A stretch of DNA of 64,000 nt from Chromobotia macracanthus (taxonomy: Eukaryota; Chordata; Actinopteri; Cypriniformes; Botiidae): contig JAZGTH010000059.1 of assembly GCA_036877525.1 (NCBI GenBank), forward strand, positions 2,108,001 through 2,172,000, in the 5' to 3' direction. Below, piece after piece: positions 44,386-57,700 of the stretch. The notes beneath the pieces are model-generated. The model did not search any database and was not told where the DNA came from. It worked only from the letters and a program-made list of their open reading frames with translations. The first letter of the stretch is position 1, and every line of letters begins with the position of its first letter. The position numbers were made by a program, and so were the translations under genes.

Positions 44386-45860
44386 CACCCTGCTTTTATT
44401 AGTGTAGCTCTTGCTGCATTAACAACAATACTAACAATTATAAATAACAATCTTATTTGTCTGTATGTACAGTAGACTACAGCGTAAACATCAATGTACT
44501 CAACGCTGTCCAAACTCAAGAAACCCAAGGGTAGCTTAACATTCATGACAGTCATTTTGAAAAATAATCTAAATTTGCTGCTATGCCCTATCCCCAATAA
44601 ATGGCTACTTTTGCTGAATTTTTCAAACAACCTTTTATACCAAATAAATGTCAATACATTTTTGAAAAAGTATATAAAATCAAAAAGTATACATTTATAT
44701 ATCAATGTATAAGTGTACATATATATGGAACATTTGTGTATTAGAGCTTTCAACTGTACATAAATATAATACACTGTTATTTACAAAGAAACAGTAAATT
44801 GTAGTCACAAATTTGTCATTTCCTGCCAAATTATAGCGCAAATGTGTTCCATCACATTAACAGCATACTGTGTCCAATTTTCTATTTGTGCATGTTTTAG
44901 CCAAAATGTTTCAGAATTACATTTTTGGGCTGCAGCTGTAGTACAGAGCGTATCTCATCTCAAAGGATATCAGAAATAGTCAAAGGGTGAATTTCTGACA
45001 TGAAGAGGGAATAAATATCAGCCAATTTCATGCACACTGGCACGAGGAATGAATTTTTACTTGCTCTGCAGTGGGACCAGCTTGTAAAATGCATTAGCAT
45101 GCTTCATAATATACATGCTTTCTGATCTATTTTAACATTAGCTGTTGTTTGGACTATGTTATGTTTGTTTCCTTTTTTGAAACATAGGCACTCTGACAAC
45201 ATTTAAATGCTTGAGTTGATTTGTTTCTGGTTTTTGGATGTATTGTATTTCTCCATCTTTTAAATAAAGCTGACACACAGAAATGAAAATGTTTCACTGG
45301 GGGTGCCATGCTTGATTTCACTGTGAAAAGCCTGTGTCTTTGAGATACAAAGAGATCATTATTTGTATCTGTTAACATCTGTCAAAAGCTGACAAAAAAT
45401 GATCTTTTATCAGAAGGTAAGACTAGAGTCAATGGAAGATCAGTTTTCAGGGTTGAATTATGCACAGATATTTCCTGGACACTCTCCAGTTAGGAGAGCA
45501 AATACTGACATTGCCACCCAAAAATGCTTAAAACAGCAATAAGAAATTGTGTTGCTGGTGCGGTTGCCACCCTCAGCTTTTCTAAACAGGATTAAATATA
45601 TGTTATGTCAATCAATGTTCTGACTGATTTGACTAAATGAGTGTGAAGAGACATTTTGCTAATTTTAGTTGCATGTCTAAGCAAAGGGATATTTTATCAT
45701 ATTATTGCACACAAATGTAAAAACTAATCAAATGAATGACTTTATGTGTTTGCTTTTTACATACTGACATAACTTTAGGTAAAATTGTTCCTTGTAATTG
45801 TTATATCCTTCAACACTTGATACTACTTTGACATTTTAGATGTTGGATAGTGCTTCCGCA

Positions 45861-45910
45861 CTTGTAAGTCGCTTTGGATAAAAGCGTCTGCTAAATGAAT
45901 AAATGTAAAT
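45861..45910 (+). mobile_element. SINE tail fragment, well preserved
   Basis: CTTGTAAGTCGCTTTGGATA, then AAAGCGTCTGCTAAATGAATAAATGTAAAT, is close to the consensus tail. The tRNA-like head is missing. Confidence 0.88.
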
Positions 45911-47574
45911 GGATACATATGGTCTCTTACAGCAGAGTTTGATTAGCTTCTTACAGTAGGTGAGCCTACATGTAATTAGTCATTTACAGTAGATGAGTTT
46001 GATTAGACTCCAGTAATAGATAAGTTTGAGTAATTGGTTAAGGATTTAAAAGATATAAGAGAAGAAGACTGCATTATATTGTACACATATATGAATGTCA
46101 CATTGGTAATCAATTCCATGTAAAACTTGTTTCTTCAGTGGAGACAATAATGTGTTTATAAAGTGTCCAATTAATACACAAACCAAAGTCCAACTTGGTA
46201 GTCAATATATAATGCTGATATTATGCTAATATTTCAAAATGAACCAAATGGGCTTTCAATGTGTTTTAGTCCAGTGATTTTTCTCTTTACCTCAAGGGGT
46301 AAATTACTTTGTCAGTGAAAGGAAACCGAGGTCAGGATGTCACCCACGACTTAAACAGCTCCAAAGACCCAGAGCAGCACTAATAAAAGGGTTCACAAAC
46401 CCTTCGGTCTAAGGAACATGCACAATATTATTTTTTCCTTCTGAGTGAGTACAGGGGGATATTAACTGCTAGTATGGGCAGTCTGGTGTGTGTACAATAA
46501 TCAGAGAGTGAAAAATTACTGAAAAGAATAACTATGCATTTGTTTCTGTACTGATAGAAGCATTTTACATTTAGAAGATTCAGTGCCAGCGTCCGGGTGG
46601 TCTTTGGTTTCACCCTATGAGGCTAGTTTGCCCCACTTTAAACGCTGTTGGAAGGAAATTTCCATTTAAATAATTACTGATCCCTTATGACAGAGCAGAA
46701 GAACAGAGGCTATCTCTGCAAGGTCACAGCTATTCAACTATGGTGTGTCAAAGAGAACAAACACATGCTGTAATTGATTTGACTGCTTCCCATGTGGCTA
46801 AACCAAAGCTTTATAGTATGTTTGTTACTTCCCGACTTTTTTAAATAGGTAATTTTTTAAGCATTGATATTTACTGATATTTACTATCCCAAAAATCATA
46901 CCCATAAACTTAACCCTCACTCAAACCTTATTTTTACATATTTATTATGTCTTTGTAAGTGTATTAAGCCTTTTTCCCTCTTGGGGATCGATTATTGGTG
47001 CCTACAATTTAGGTGATACAATTTAGGTTTTATTATCCTTGCTGGCACATTTGGTGCCCATAATGCAAGCCAAAGCAGACACTTGAACAGACATTCTCAT
47101 TTAGATATTCCATTTATTTATTAAAAGTATATTTATTCATCTAGTTGTGCATCTAAGGTGCTGTTGGTGATTGCAGGTGTTACTAATAATGACCACACAC
47201 ACCTATATCTTCATCAGGGCTTCCATTAGGAATGTTTACATTTTGTGGGGAATCCTCAGGTTTCACCAAGGTCATTTAGTAATAACAAGTTTAGAAACCA
47301 CACCTTCTTACTCATACACAGCTCAATGGTACCCTGGAATAGGCATTATAGATTTAATTTTTATTCCAATTTATTCTTAATTTTAAATTTTTATTTAATA
47401 TTTTATTCTAATATACGTGTGTGCTGGCCCCTGTCTGCTGTCCATCAACGAGCCAAAACAAACATCATAGATTTCCAGTCATCTGCCTTTAGCCTCTGAC
47501 TCCCTGTTCCCTACTGCATGTTTACACTGTCCTTCCATCCCAACTGCCCAGGATTCAGTAATGTTAAGGAATGA

Positions 47575-47597
47575 GTGTGTGTGTGAGAGAGAGAGAC
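47575..47597. repeat. Short (GT)n(GA)n repeat
   Basis: About five GT units followed by about five GA units. Confidence 0.85.
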
Positions 47598-50402
47598 ATA
47601 ATACAATAACATCAACAATAACATCACTCAGACAGTTTGTTGTATGTATGATGACAATCTACTGCTCCCCCTATTGGGAGCATCATTACAGGGAGGTGTT
47701 GGAACACTGCTATTGACATGTTTATAAACATGTTTCAATAACAATGTATTTGGTGACATATACTGATCCTGATTCTATCAGCACTGAGAAACAGAGTCCA
47801 CATTAGTGCAGTTGAAATACTGACTGGAGTCTTGAGTTATAGTCCTGGATTGTTAACACACTGATGCCTCTAGTTTACTGTTCACATTGTGTGTGTGTGA
47901 GGCACAGACTTTAACTGCATCTTGAAAATGTATTTTCTTTGAGGTTGGCAAGGGAGGCAGTGCCTCTTCGGATGCATTTAAATGCAATGTCACGTGAGCA
48001 AGGGCACATTATGATCTGTGAGTGAGGTTTTCATAATCCACTCAGCTATGTTAAATTTAATGAGCCTACCACCATCAAACACCTGCGGTATTTTCTGAGC
48101 ATTTGACTATTTGGAGAGCTCTTTAATAATAATGGCTGGACAGCAATTAATAGACACAAATAAAGACACATTAAAATGTGCTTAAATACAGTAGCACCTT
48201 AGCCTGCACCCTTGAAATGGTATTAACAACAATGGTATAACTGAGACATGAATTTACTATAAAAAAAACAAGCCCAGAAAGGTGACTTTGCTCCCCAAGT
48301 CCATCACATGCCAATGCTGCACAAACTTTTCATATTATGCGGACAATATATAATATATATACTTTTCATAATAAAAATATCATTGAAATATCTGAAATAT
48401 CATTCTTTAACTTTTATATTTACACTTATAGTCCTGCCCATCAAATACAAAGGAGCTTGTTTACTATAATAGGGAAGTATTTACCCCTGATAAATGCTCT
48501 ACATTCAGGTAATTACCTGCTGCACACTGCCAGTTATGTTAGGATTTAAGCCATTTAAAATAATCAAACTCTTGTGGAAAGAGGTGTTCGTATAATATCT
48601 TTGCATAATTACCTCTGCTATTTAAATCTGTGTGTAAGGAACAAAGAGAGGTTGTAATGTGCTCTGTGGCAGCCAATTAGAGGCCTTGTCTAAATGCTCC
48701 TGCCTTACAGTATGAGGGATTGTGTATCTTGAGTATTATGCTCTGTAATTACTGTAAACACCCATCTCACTAATAGAAGTGAATGAATGAAACGACAGCA
48801 TAGCCAAAGCCAAGAGGATAACCTGGGAAGTTCTGATAGGACTGACAGAAAATTTAGTTTGTAATTTAGTGAGTTCTCTGAATGACATAGCTGCTAGAAC
48901 ATGAAATTGTCACCGCCATATAGGGTCATATTGGTTATCCAAACAATTGCCTGGTGCTTTAATTACAGGTATTATATATCAGTTAACTGTTTTACCTACT
49001 ATTTATGATAAATTCTTTTCATCACATGAAAAGATGAATTCTATTCATCACAAATGTACAATGTATTTGTTATCTAATGCAAAAAAAATGTAAAAATAGG
49101 CACAGCTGTTTATGTTATTCTTATCAGGCAGGATAAAACATGAATAATTCAGAGAATGACATAATTTGTTTTCTGCTTTTATGTTTACTTTGACTTCCCT
49201 TAGTCAGGCTACTTTTCTCCTTGTTAGAGTTTATGTGCAAATGAATGATATCATTAACTAAGAAGTCCTCTATACAGATATGCTACCTCTGAAGATGTCA
49301 CAATATGGGAAAGGAGGTTTCTCAGTTACTCGACAGAGTTTAAAGATAGAATGGAATGACATCTGGTCCATGCAAAGCAGAGATGGAAACAGTTTGTACA
49401 GCATCTGTGCTCTCTAGTAGTCACAAGTCACTCCTCATATTTTAGACAGTAAAATGACAACAAATAAAATCCTTGTTTCTTCTGACATATCCAAGTTGAA
49501 TTTATTTTGTAATATCACAGTCAATCAAATCTGTACTAAAATCCATGAGCACTTCTCTAAAGGGTAGGGTGGGGTATGTATCTGAATTAAGTATGATGTT
49601 TTTTGGATTATTGAACACTAATCATCAAAATGCATTCAGTTGCATAATTAAACACATTACTTTGCACGTCTTGGGTAAAATCTAATGAATAATTACAATT
49701 ATTAGTATGTATTCTCACTGTGCCAAAACAATCACATTACAATTGTTTCAAATTACACTTAACTAAACTTGAAGTTCAATGTATAAGCCATACTTAAAAA
49801 CCCCTCTAATGTCCTACTCACATCAAGTGCAAAAAAATAATGTGAAACAATTGCTGGCAAAAGGTTTATTGACACCAAAACTTTAAATTATTATCCAGGC
49901 TACATTTAAACCAATTTCCTACTACTACAATAGGTGGCGCTGATTGACAAACACATTTTTACTCCAATAAGAGATGACACTTTTTATCTTGGGACTGTCA
50001 ATGTGAATGTATTAATCCATAAGTTCATTCGTGCATGTTTAATTGTATTTAACTCATTTGGCAATTTCTAAAAACAATAAAACTGTTTTATTGGTTACAT
50101 CGTTCCTTGACCTCTGAGAATGCGAGCAATGTCGCACAATTCTTAAATTCTTTCACATGTAACATTAAATGTGATACTTCAGACAGAAAGCACTTTATCA
50201 GGCAGTATAGTTTAACATTTATGTACTTTGTACTATGCATAAATATATATGTTTTGCCATAGACATGTTTGTTGACCCCTGCTGAGGTGACATCTATAAA
50301 GTGTGAAATAATTGTTATATTTTTTAATCATTGCAGGTATGTGTTCCTCAGTTCAGAAAAAACACATACATAAAATAGATAATAAAATACCTACAGGTAT
50401 AC

Positions 50403-50460
50403 CTTAAATGTACTGCAAGTCGGTTTTGATTAAATCATCTGCCAAATTTTAAATGTATTT
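50403..50460 (+). mobile_element. SINE tail fragment, diverged
   Basis: TACTGCAAGTCGGTTTTGAT, then TAAATCATCTGCCAAATTTTAAATG, is a mutated version of the conserved SINE tail. Confidence 0.65.
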
Positions 50461-50879
50461 CACTAGCTCTGTAGAATAATACACCTGAATTAACACATTG
50501 GGAATCCTGTATGTAGATCCACGCCCAGATGGATAGTGCTGTAGAGACAGTACCATGAATTGTAGCTTTCTTGTGAAGGTGTGAAATTGGAGTTGTCCAC
50601 TGTCAAGAGCAGGAGTAACATATTCATATATACTTAGTTTAGTCCTTCATCCATTGCTTTCTCTTGTCCTTCCTAACTTTTAAGTGCTGATATGCAACGA
50701 CTAGGCTGGCAAAACTGCAGCTGCTTCATTTAGACAGTTCACATTTATTCTATTAGGAGACCAGCACCAGTGTGCAACACGTAGTAAAAAATACAAATGC
50801 AAACGGAGCAAAAAAATGTGTTTTAAGTTTAGAAACATTTTAAGTCCCACCTCCCTTGCCTCACAGGGCTTTGGTCCAC

Positions 50880-51355
50880 TGCCTGCACCCCACACACCCC
50901 CAATGCTCCTTGACCAAATGCTATCATATGTTAACAATGTTTTATAATGATAGACAAATGTGACGATTTCACAACACACCACACCCTCTGCTGCTTCTGT
51001 CATGCAAACGGCCTTTCCCTGTCCCTTGGCTTAGTCTGACAACAGCTGTGTGTTATTTAGGAGGAGGGGCCAGTTGTGCCATTGGTCAGACAGGAGAAAT
51101 GATTAGTAATATAATATGTTAAGGGTGGAGAGGGCTGCATAGGGAAGTTCATGTGCTATACGTTTAAACTTAACAGTTTTTAGAAACAGACCTCTGATGA
51201 TGGTTCATGATAATATTATCTCTTCTTTTAGAAAGTGAAAGAACAACTCTGCATGAGCAAAAGAAGTGTTTATGTTTCTAGAAAAAGACTAAGAAGGAGA
51301 ACAGAACGCTTACATGTTCGGGAAAACTTGTTGCAGGCGTGTTGGGGAAAAGTTG
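50880..51355 (+). promoter_or_regulatory. Candidate promoter and leader exon of the gypc-like gene
   Basis: The coding exon at 52989 starts at a strong acceptor, so a non-coding exon must lie upstream. This stretch has CACCC-type runs (50883-50903), an inverted CCAAT (51081-51085), GGGTGG (51123-51128), a divergent pair of GATA sites TGATAA and TTATCT (51208-51221), and a consensus donor TTG|GTGAGT at 51356. Those motifs suit an erythroid gene, but each is short and common. Confidence 0.25.
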
Positions 51356-52425
51356 GTGAGTTGCACATCAGTTCTGTACATTAAAGTAAAGCATGCTTTC
51401 AGAAAACACGTGACTTTCGACAATGTGAGGTTTAAAGTGATAGAAACCTTTTGGACAGTGATAATACAGTTCTTGCGAACATGTTCTCAGTTCTCACATT
51501 CAGAACAAACTGTTTGTTGAGTGACAGAGATGCAACACGTCAGCTCAGCAAATAACCCTAAACAGTCGTTGAGTGATATCTGCCCTACTAATATAAGTTG
51601 CAAACAAGCATACATGCATGCCTTGTTATACTCAATTTACTTTGATATACATTATACAAACACACATATGATTAAATTTTAAAATATTAAGCTTTAGTTG
51701 AGTAGTTTAATAGTAGTTAATAGTAAACTCTATACATATATGCATGTAACTATATGCACAGAGAACAGAAAAGAATCACATATCTTATTGCATGCCTTAA
51801 CCAAATAATTATATTATATGGCATACATGTCTAATTCTGTGCTCACTGTGGTCCTGTAGATACGAAATTACACAGTATAAAGTCTGGACTCTATATTGTT
51901 GCTATGGAAATTACCTAGTGACAAAAACCAAAGGCTAAACAAATTGAAACTTGTATTTTAGTAACCACCTTTGATTAGATTACATCTCTGCATATCCTGG
52001 ACATTCTCACAAAAACAGCTGGTCTTTACAACAGTTAAATCCACTGACTTTGCTGCTTATGTAGGTGCTAGTGTGTGATACATAGGCATGTATGAATGCT
52101 TACATATATGAATGCTAGTGCATTTCAGATATGTAAACAGAACTTTGTTACTGGATTTCACGAAGAAAGCACACACAGGGTGTGGATGCAGTGTGCTGGT
52201 GATAAAGGAAACAGTCTTTGTTTTAGTTTTAGTGATAAGGCCCTGGGCTTTTCCTTTGAATTCCTTTTCCTGTGTTGAATAAATTGTCAGTTCAACAAAA
52301 GGCTAAATAAAATTGAAAGTGTTTAATGGAATCTGTCAAAACAGCACTTTAATTATCTCAAATGCAAATCTACTGTATCTGACAGAAGCTCTGACAGAAG
52401 TTTGAGTAGTCTCCCTAAGCATGGT

Positions 52426-52555
52426 CTTTCCTGCAGAGTTTAGCTTCAGGCCTGACCAAAACACACCTGAACAAGCTAATGCAGGTCTTCAGGATTACTA
52501 GAAAGTTTCAGGCAGGTGGGATTGACCAGGGTTGGAGCTAAACTCTGCAGGAAAG
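52426..52555. mobile_element. Palindromic MITE (CTTTCCTGCAGAGTTTAGCT ends)
   Basis: The left end CTTTCCTGCAGAGTTTAGCT and right end AGCTAAACTCTGCAGGAAAG are perfect 20-bp inverted repeats around a 90-bp core with ACACACCTGAACAAGCTAAT. This matches a small element abundant in cyprinid and related genomes. It lies 433 bp before the gypc-like coding exon. Confidence 0.8.
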
Positions 52556-52988
52556 GGGGCCTTGGGAGCCAGCGTCTCAGAGAACCTAAATCAGAGAACC
52601 TCTGATTTAGAGTGTGTGCTTTAAAACCGTAAATTTAGTAAGTTTAGTGTGTGTGTATTTAATTCAAGTAGACCTAAGCTAAATGATCATCTTATATCTT
52701 TTCAATCATAACTTTTAGACATTTTCATAATAATGCAGGGGTATATGTTTGAAATTAAGAGAATTTCACAGACGTTCACTCAGTGGTTTATGTAACTAAT
52801 GTTTAGCATGAGAACCTCACTTGCAAATATTATTTAATATTCACATTGCAATCTGGATGATGTAATCCTTCGTGTGCTAATTTATTTTGGACCATGAGGC
52901 AGAAGTGAAGCTTTCCTGCTATGTCCTCCCTCTGTTTTCACTGAGAGCACACTGAAGTGAAGCAATCCCCCTCTCTCTTTCTCTGCAG

Positions 52989-53138
52989 ACACCCCATCAT
53001 CTCTGAGAACACCCTCCTACAGCTGTTCCTCTCAATCTTACCACCAAATATTCCTTCACATGTTTCTAATGGACAACTCCACAGCACAAGCACCTAATGT
53101 AACCGAAAGCTTGTTTGTCACATCACCCAAATATAACC
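52989..53138 (+). CDS. gypc: Glycophorin C-like gene, 5' leader and first coding exon
   Basis: A long pyrimidine tract (CCCCTCTCTCTTTCTCTGCAG) forms a strong acceptor, and the exon ends AACC|GTAAGT in phase 1. About 71 nt of leader precede the first ATG at 53060, with an in-frame ATG at 53069 that has G at +4; either may start. The coding part is MDNSTAQAPNVTESL, then FVTSPKYN. There are two N-glycosylation sequons (NST, NVT), many Ser/Thr and no signal peptide, as expected of a type III protein such as glycophorin C. Human GYPC is also next to CNTNAP5, across a gene-poor interval on 2q14.3. Identification rests on N-terminal character, exon phase and synteny, not on strong sequence identity. 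Confidence 0.55.
53060..53071 (+). promoter_or_regulatory. gypc: Alternative in-frame start codons of the gypc-like gene
   Basis: ATG at 53060 is the first in the exon but has a poor context (C at -3, T at +4). ATG at 53069 is three codons later in the same frame and has G at +4. Leaky scanning would give two proteins differing by Met-Phe-Leu. Confidence 0.45.
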
Positions 53139-53214
53139 GTAAGTATTCTGTAGTTTTGTGACCTTTACAGCTACAAAATGCAGTCATATGAAGGGGGTGT
53201 GTTGAATGTATACT

Positions 53215-53238
53215 GGGGGGGGGGGGGAGGGGGGGGGG
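53215..53238. repeat. Poly-G tract
   Basis: Thirteen G, one A and ten G in a row, starting 77 bp after the gypc-like donor. It could form a G-quadruplex, and its length may be unreliable in assembly. Confidence 0.95.
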
Positions 53239-54580
53239 TTATTTGAAGAGCCAACTGCTCTAAAATTTCACACACCACATCAAGGAGATGTGTAGATGTT
53301 CTGTGTTTATGTGTATGCATGCAAACGTGTGTGCAGGTCATTAAGTGTGTTTGATTTTTGTCATTTTTGAGTGAACTACCCTATACCGCTGTGCAATACT
53401 TGACTATAGTACCATGTGCAGTATGAAAAAATAGAACAACTGCAACATCTAACTATAACTTAATCTAACTAAAATGTGTTGACTTTGTTGCTCTTAAATG
53501 GGTCATTTTGAACTTGATGTAGAGTTTCTTTTCAGTTCTGGCATACCAGAGCAGAGGTTCTCTCAGAGGTTCCTCTGATAGCAGATGCTGGAGGTGTCGT
53601 AAGCTCTGAATGAGAATTATCAAATTACATTTGCTAGATCAGCAACAATCATCTGTAAAAACACAACATACATCATAAGCAAATAAATAGTCCCAATCTG
53701 GAGCCTTGCTGTATAGTCAGTATGTCTCACAATTGCACACACTATTGGACACAGCACACCATGTCTTTTAAAAGTAAAGAAACAGAAGCTATATTATGTA
53801 TACTATATTACAAAACTGAGAAATACATCATGTATTCAGTAACCTCAAATTAAAAAATGGGTTATGAATGATCACATTGATGTTACTGGCCTCGACTAAA
53901 TATTAAAATGTACAATATCATGGCACAGAAATTGTAACCATTTGCAAGGTTGTAATTTAGGTCAAAGGCGTAGGATCACTTTTCAGGACCCACAGGGGGC
54001 TGCAACCTGCTGTGTGTTGGCAGAATGGTGTTTAAACAAGCATTAAAACTGACTGACCATGTCCCTGAAGAGAAATGAGGGTAATGTGATCTTGATGTTA
54101 ATTGATGACTTCCTGCTGTGACTGGGTTGGTTATTTTTTGTTTTGGAAAATAAGAAAATGAAATGTGCAGAGTGCAGATAATTCATGGATGACACCTGAC
54201 TAGGCTTGAACCTAGAGTTTTCATTGACCAGCACAGATCTTATACTAGACAAATGGATAAATAAGGCAGAACTGATACTGTGAAGAATGTATGTGACAGT
54301 GTTTAGATAGTTATTATGCAACTATTTGACCAGGAGAACTAATCAGCAATTAGCAGGAGACATTTTTTATACAGATAAAGACAAAGAAGATACCAATGGC
54401 AGGGAATAGGAACTAACTACTTCTTCAGATGACAAAATCAACTACCTTAAGTGTGTAAGATGTAAGCACAGAATACCTGCATTGTGTGACTGAACAAAAT
54501 GCCCTAATGTTGAAACACTTGTTGGGACAACTTTCTGTATAAATGTTCTGGAATCTCTGTGTGAAAGAGGCAATACACAG

Positions 54581-54710
54581 TGTTACTTTAGGTCTATGGT
54601 AGTGCATGGTGTTAAAAACAGCAAGGTTGTTGGTTTATTTTCCAAGGGAATGTACCTGATAAAACGTATACATTGAATGGACTTTAAGCATCTGTCAGAT
54701 CCATAAATGT
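54581..54710 (+). mobile_element. Old tRNA-derived SINE copy
   Basis: Worn A-box-like (TAGGTCTATGGTAGTGCATGG) and B-box-like (GGTTGTTGGTTTATTTTCC) blocks are followed by a remnant tail (GCATCTGTCAGATCCATAAATG). Confidence 0.5.
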
Positions 54711-57700
54711 TGATGCCATTACAATTCCCTGTGCTATAGTGTAAAAAAACAAAGGTACAAGTAAATGATGTAACATACTGGGCAACAAATCCCAGCACAC
54801 AGAAAAGTAAAAGGATAAATAAGAGAGTTAGGACAATACTTTTCCTTTGTTTTTGGAGGAAAATCAACCAAGCTGCAACCAAAGGGATTGTAAATGTTTT
54901 CCAGTTACAGGACAAGGACTGGGTCAGTGAGTGTATGTGCTCCTCAAAGGACAACAAAGAAGAACCAACTTGAGGAGGACCAACAAAATGTTGATTTATC
55001 TTCTGTTCTGAAAGTCCTCATATACAAGTCCCCTTGCTAGCATGTGACTGAGCTAAAACTTTTAAAAGATAGCTTTCTGGTCTGCATTTTCAGTAAACAA
55101 ACTGAAAATGAATTGAGACTAACAGTCAAACCATATTAACATTTCTAAAGGGGAACTGTAAAGCAAAGGGCAATCTGCACATTTGTCTGACCAGCAAAGT
55201 TTTTCCCGCTCTGACCAGCAGATGTTATGGTTTACAAAGCTTTATGATGATTAATTTCAGTTAAACGTCTGGAGATTTGATATTTAACTATTAGTTTTAA
55301 TAACTTATGAAATAAATGTTCTTATTTTGCAGAGCTGGAAAATTCAAAGGATGTAGATCATATCTCTGTTTGCAATTATAAAGTTAAACAGACTCATTCT
55401 TTTTCATTATCATTATTACATTTTATTCTGTTTCTAATTACTCAGCTGCCAGTAAGATTAGGTAAATCGGACTATGCAATATTTTCATCTTTGCAAATAA
55501 CTCTCTGAGCAAATAGGCATAGTGTGAACAGTGAAATACATTTAAGAGTAATTTAATTTAAAACACTAATAACTGTACTAAGAATAACCTACAAATAGAT
55601 AACCTTTATATGTCAATTGTTTAAACTGGCATAAATAAAAATATTGGTGTAATATTTTTCTATAAGACCATCTGCAAGACCATTACAAATTCAATAGTTT
55701 TATAAAAATATGAAGATACATAAAGATGATTCTTATGAGTCCCCTTAGTAATTTATGCTATGAAAAACTGATTTGCAGAAATGCTATGAAGGACTGATTT
55801 AAAAATCTGTTAAAAAACAAGCTGTACTCTGTAATATCTGCTTTTTTAACATCACATTATGCATTAATTTAATAGTGTTGTTGTTTAATAATGTAACAGC
55901 AAATCTGAATTTAGCTTACATCTTTATTAATGAAGTTTACTGCAGCATTAGGGAAAAACATCTTAACAACACTTAACTCCACATCAGTATTTATCCTTTT
56001 CCTGTATTTGATAAAGCAGCCACTCTGTGTACGTTCTTCTGCAGGAATGTTTTGCCATCAGCAGCAGACCCTTTTATTATCACTGACAGAGCCAGGCATT
56101 CTCAGCCAGCTGTCTATAATCAACCTCGGTAGGCCTGCAGTCACTTGAGTGGCTCACGAGAGCACATGCCCATTAGTACACTGATTGAAAAGCCTTTTCT
56201 GTCCGAGAACCGCAGACTCTCAGCATGAATGAGGGAGTCTGAGGGAGCGCTGGAGTGGAGAAAGGAGGACGTATTCTTCCGAGGCGAAATGCATGACATA
56301 TGGTTGGGCGAGATAGGAGCAGTTACCACTTGAGCCTGAAATCCCAGGCAGATGTGACCTCAGGCCATGAAGGAAATAAGAGAGGAGAGAAACAGCAGAT
56401 TGTTTGAGGAAATCAGCTACAGAAAGCAGAGGGAGGGGAATAGCGAGGAACTCTTTAACTGAGGCTCTCACAGGGTTGTGTGTGTGTTTGGATGTCATAC
56501 TCAAAATCCCATGACCAGCCCCACAAACAAGTGAGCTTGAACTCACTGTTGTGGTCCTGATGAGTCCCACAGCCACAGAAGAAGGGTGTTGGAGAGCTGC
56601 TGATAGATTCTGGCTCGGTTTCTATTCACAGAATTTCTTGGCTATAGACAGGGTGTTGTATATGCTCGTCCCACTGCAGCAGTTCCGTCAATACATTAAA
56701 ATCTGACACAAACTTTCAGGATGCTTTGGAACTGACAGGTTTCTTTCAGATTACCATTTAAATGTAAATGTGACATGCCTCCTCTTGTAAATTAGATTTC
56801 ATCATGATCAAGGTAATAATAATTGTCTGACAACCATTTAATTATTTTGCTATTTTTATAGGTTAAACTCAATGTGGCCGCCCAAATCGTGATGTTTTTA
56901 GTATAGAGCCGAGTCTGAGTCATCTAAACATATATACTTGCAGTATATATGCAGGAGAAAGACATCTGTGGTCTCATGTTTGTACTTATAAACTTGCAAT
57001 GCAAAGTCCCAAAACCTTTCTGTACACACAGACTCCCTGTGGATAGTTCCACATTCTTCTTATCTTCATAGATGTGCACTTTATCGCCTACAGCCTTTAT
57101 TATAAATTTGATTTTTCCTCCCCCTCAGCACCACAGTCTGATTTTTGGGACACTAAATAACTGTATCTGTGGCCGACTGACCCTGGGGTCATTTGCAATT
57201 TCCTTTTCTTACATATTTCTTAGTGATTTTCAATCTATTTCTCACACTTTCAGCGCTAGCAAAGATTAGATGACCTAGTCTCAAAGATGACAGACTGATC
57301 ATGTCAAGGGCAAGTGAATGCTATAGAAACGAATATCATATTCATAAGTATAGTGCTTTGATTATGGCACATGGCATTGTGAGACATATCCAGATGATAA
57401 ATGGAGCCATCTAGGTAGCAAAGGTCATTCGTTTTCATTCTGTCTCTGTTCAATGGAAAATCTGTTGGATTCGCTCTTCAATGTGTGTGTGTCACATCAG
57501 CTCAGATAAGGGTCGGGACAGTCAAGAGTTTTGAAAAGCTGACAAAGACAGGTAACCTGTTATGACTAGAGAAAAAATATAGATGAAAACTGCAACTGTA
57601 AGGGTACAATTTAAGGGTAGAATAATGTTTCAATTTTGAATATTTTTATGATTCAGGAGTTTATTTTAAATAATTTTTAATTTTGTGGTACTTCTGTTTT

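Larger units (their letters stand above)
36318..52988. other. Intergenic region, TAS2R to gypc-like gene (16.7 kb)
   Basis: I recognise no protein-coding gene here. It holds possible poly(A) signals (37602-37613), possible MITEs (39124-39320, 40470-41050), a dispersed repeat (44155-44385), SINE tails (45861-45910, 50403-50460), a small GT/GA repeat (47575-47597) and a palindromic DNA element (52426-52555). The area 51.0-51.36 kb is a candidate promoter and leader exon. The many short open frames are AT-rich and lack domains. Confidence 0.6.

Noticed and set aside
44292..44774. 160-residue minus-strand frame as a gene
   Set aside because: Tyr/Ile/Phe-rich translation of AT-rich DNA, no domain, partly within a dispersed repeat, and no splice or promoter context.
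54583..54957. 124-residue minus-strand frame as a membrane protein gene
   Set aside because: It overlaps an old SINE copy, has no family motif and shows no promoter. Its hydrophobicity reflects T-rich composition.
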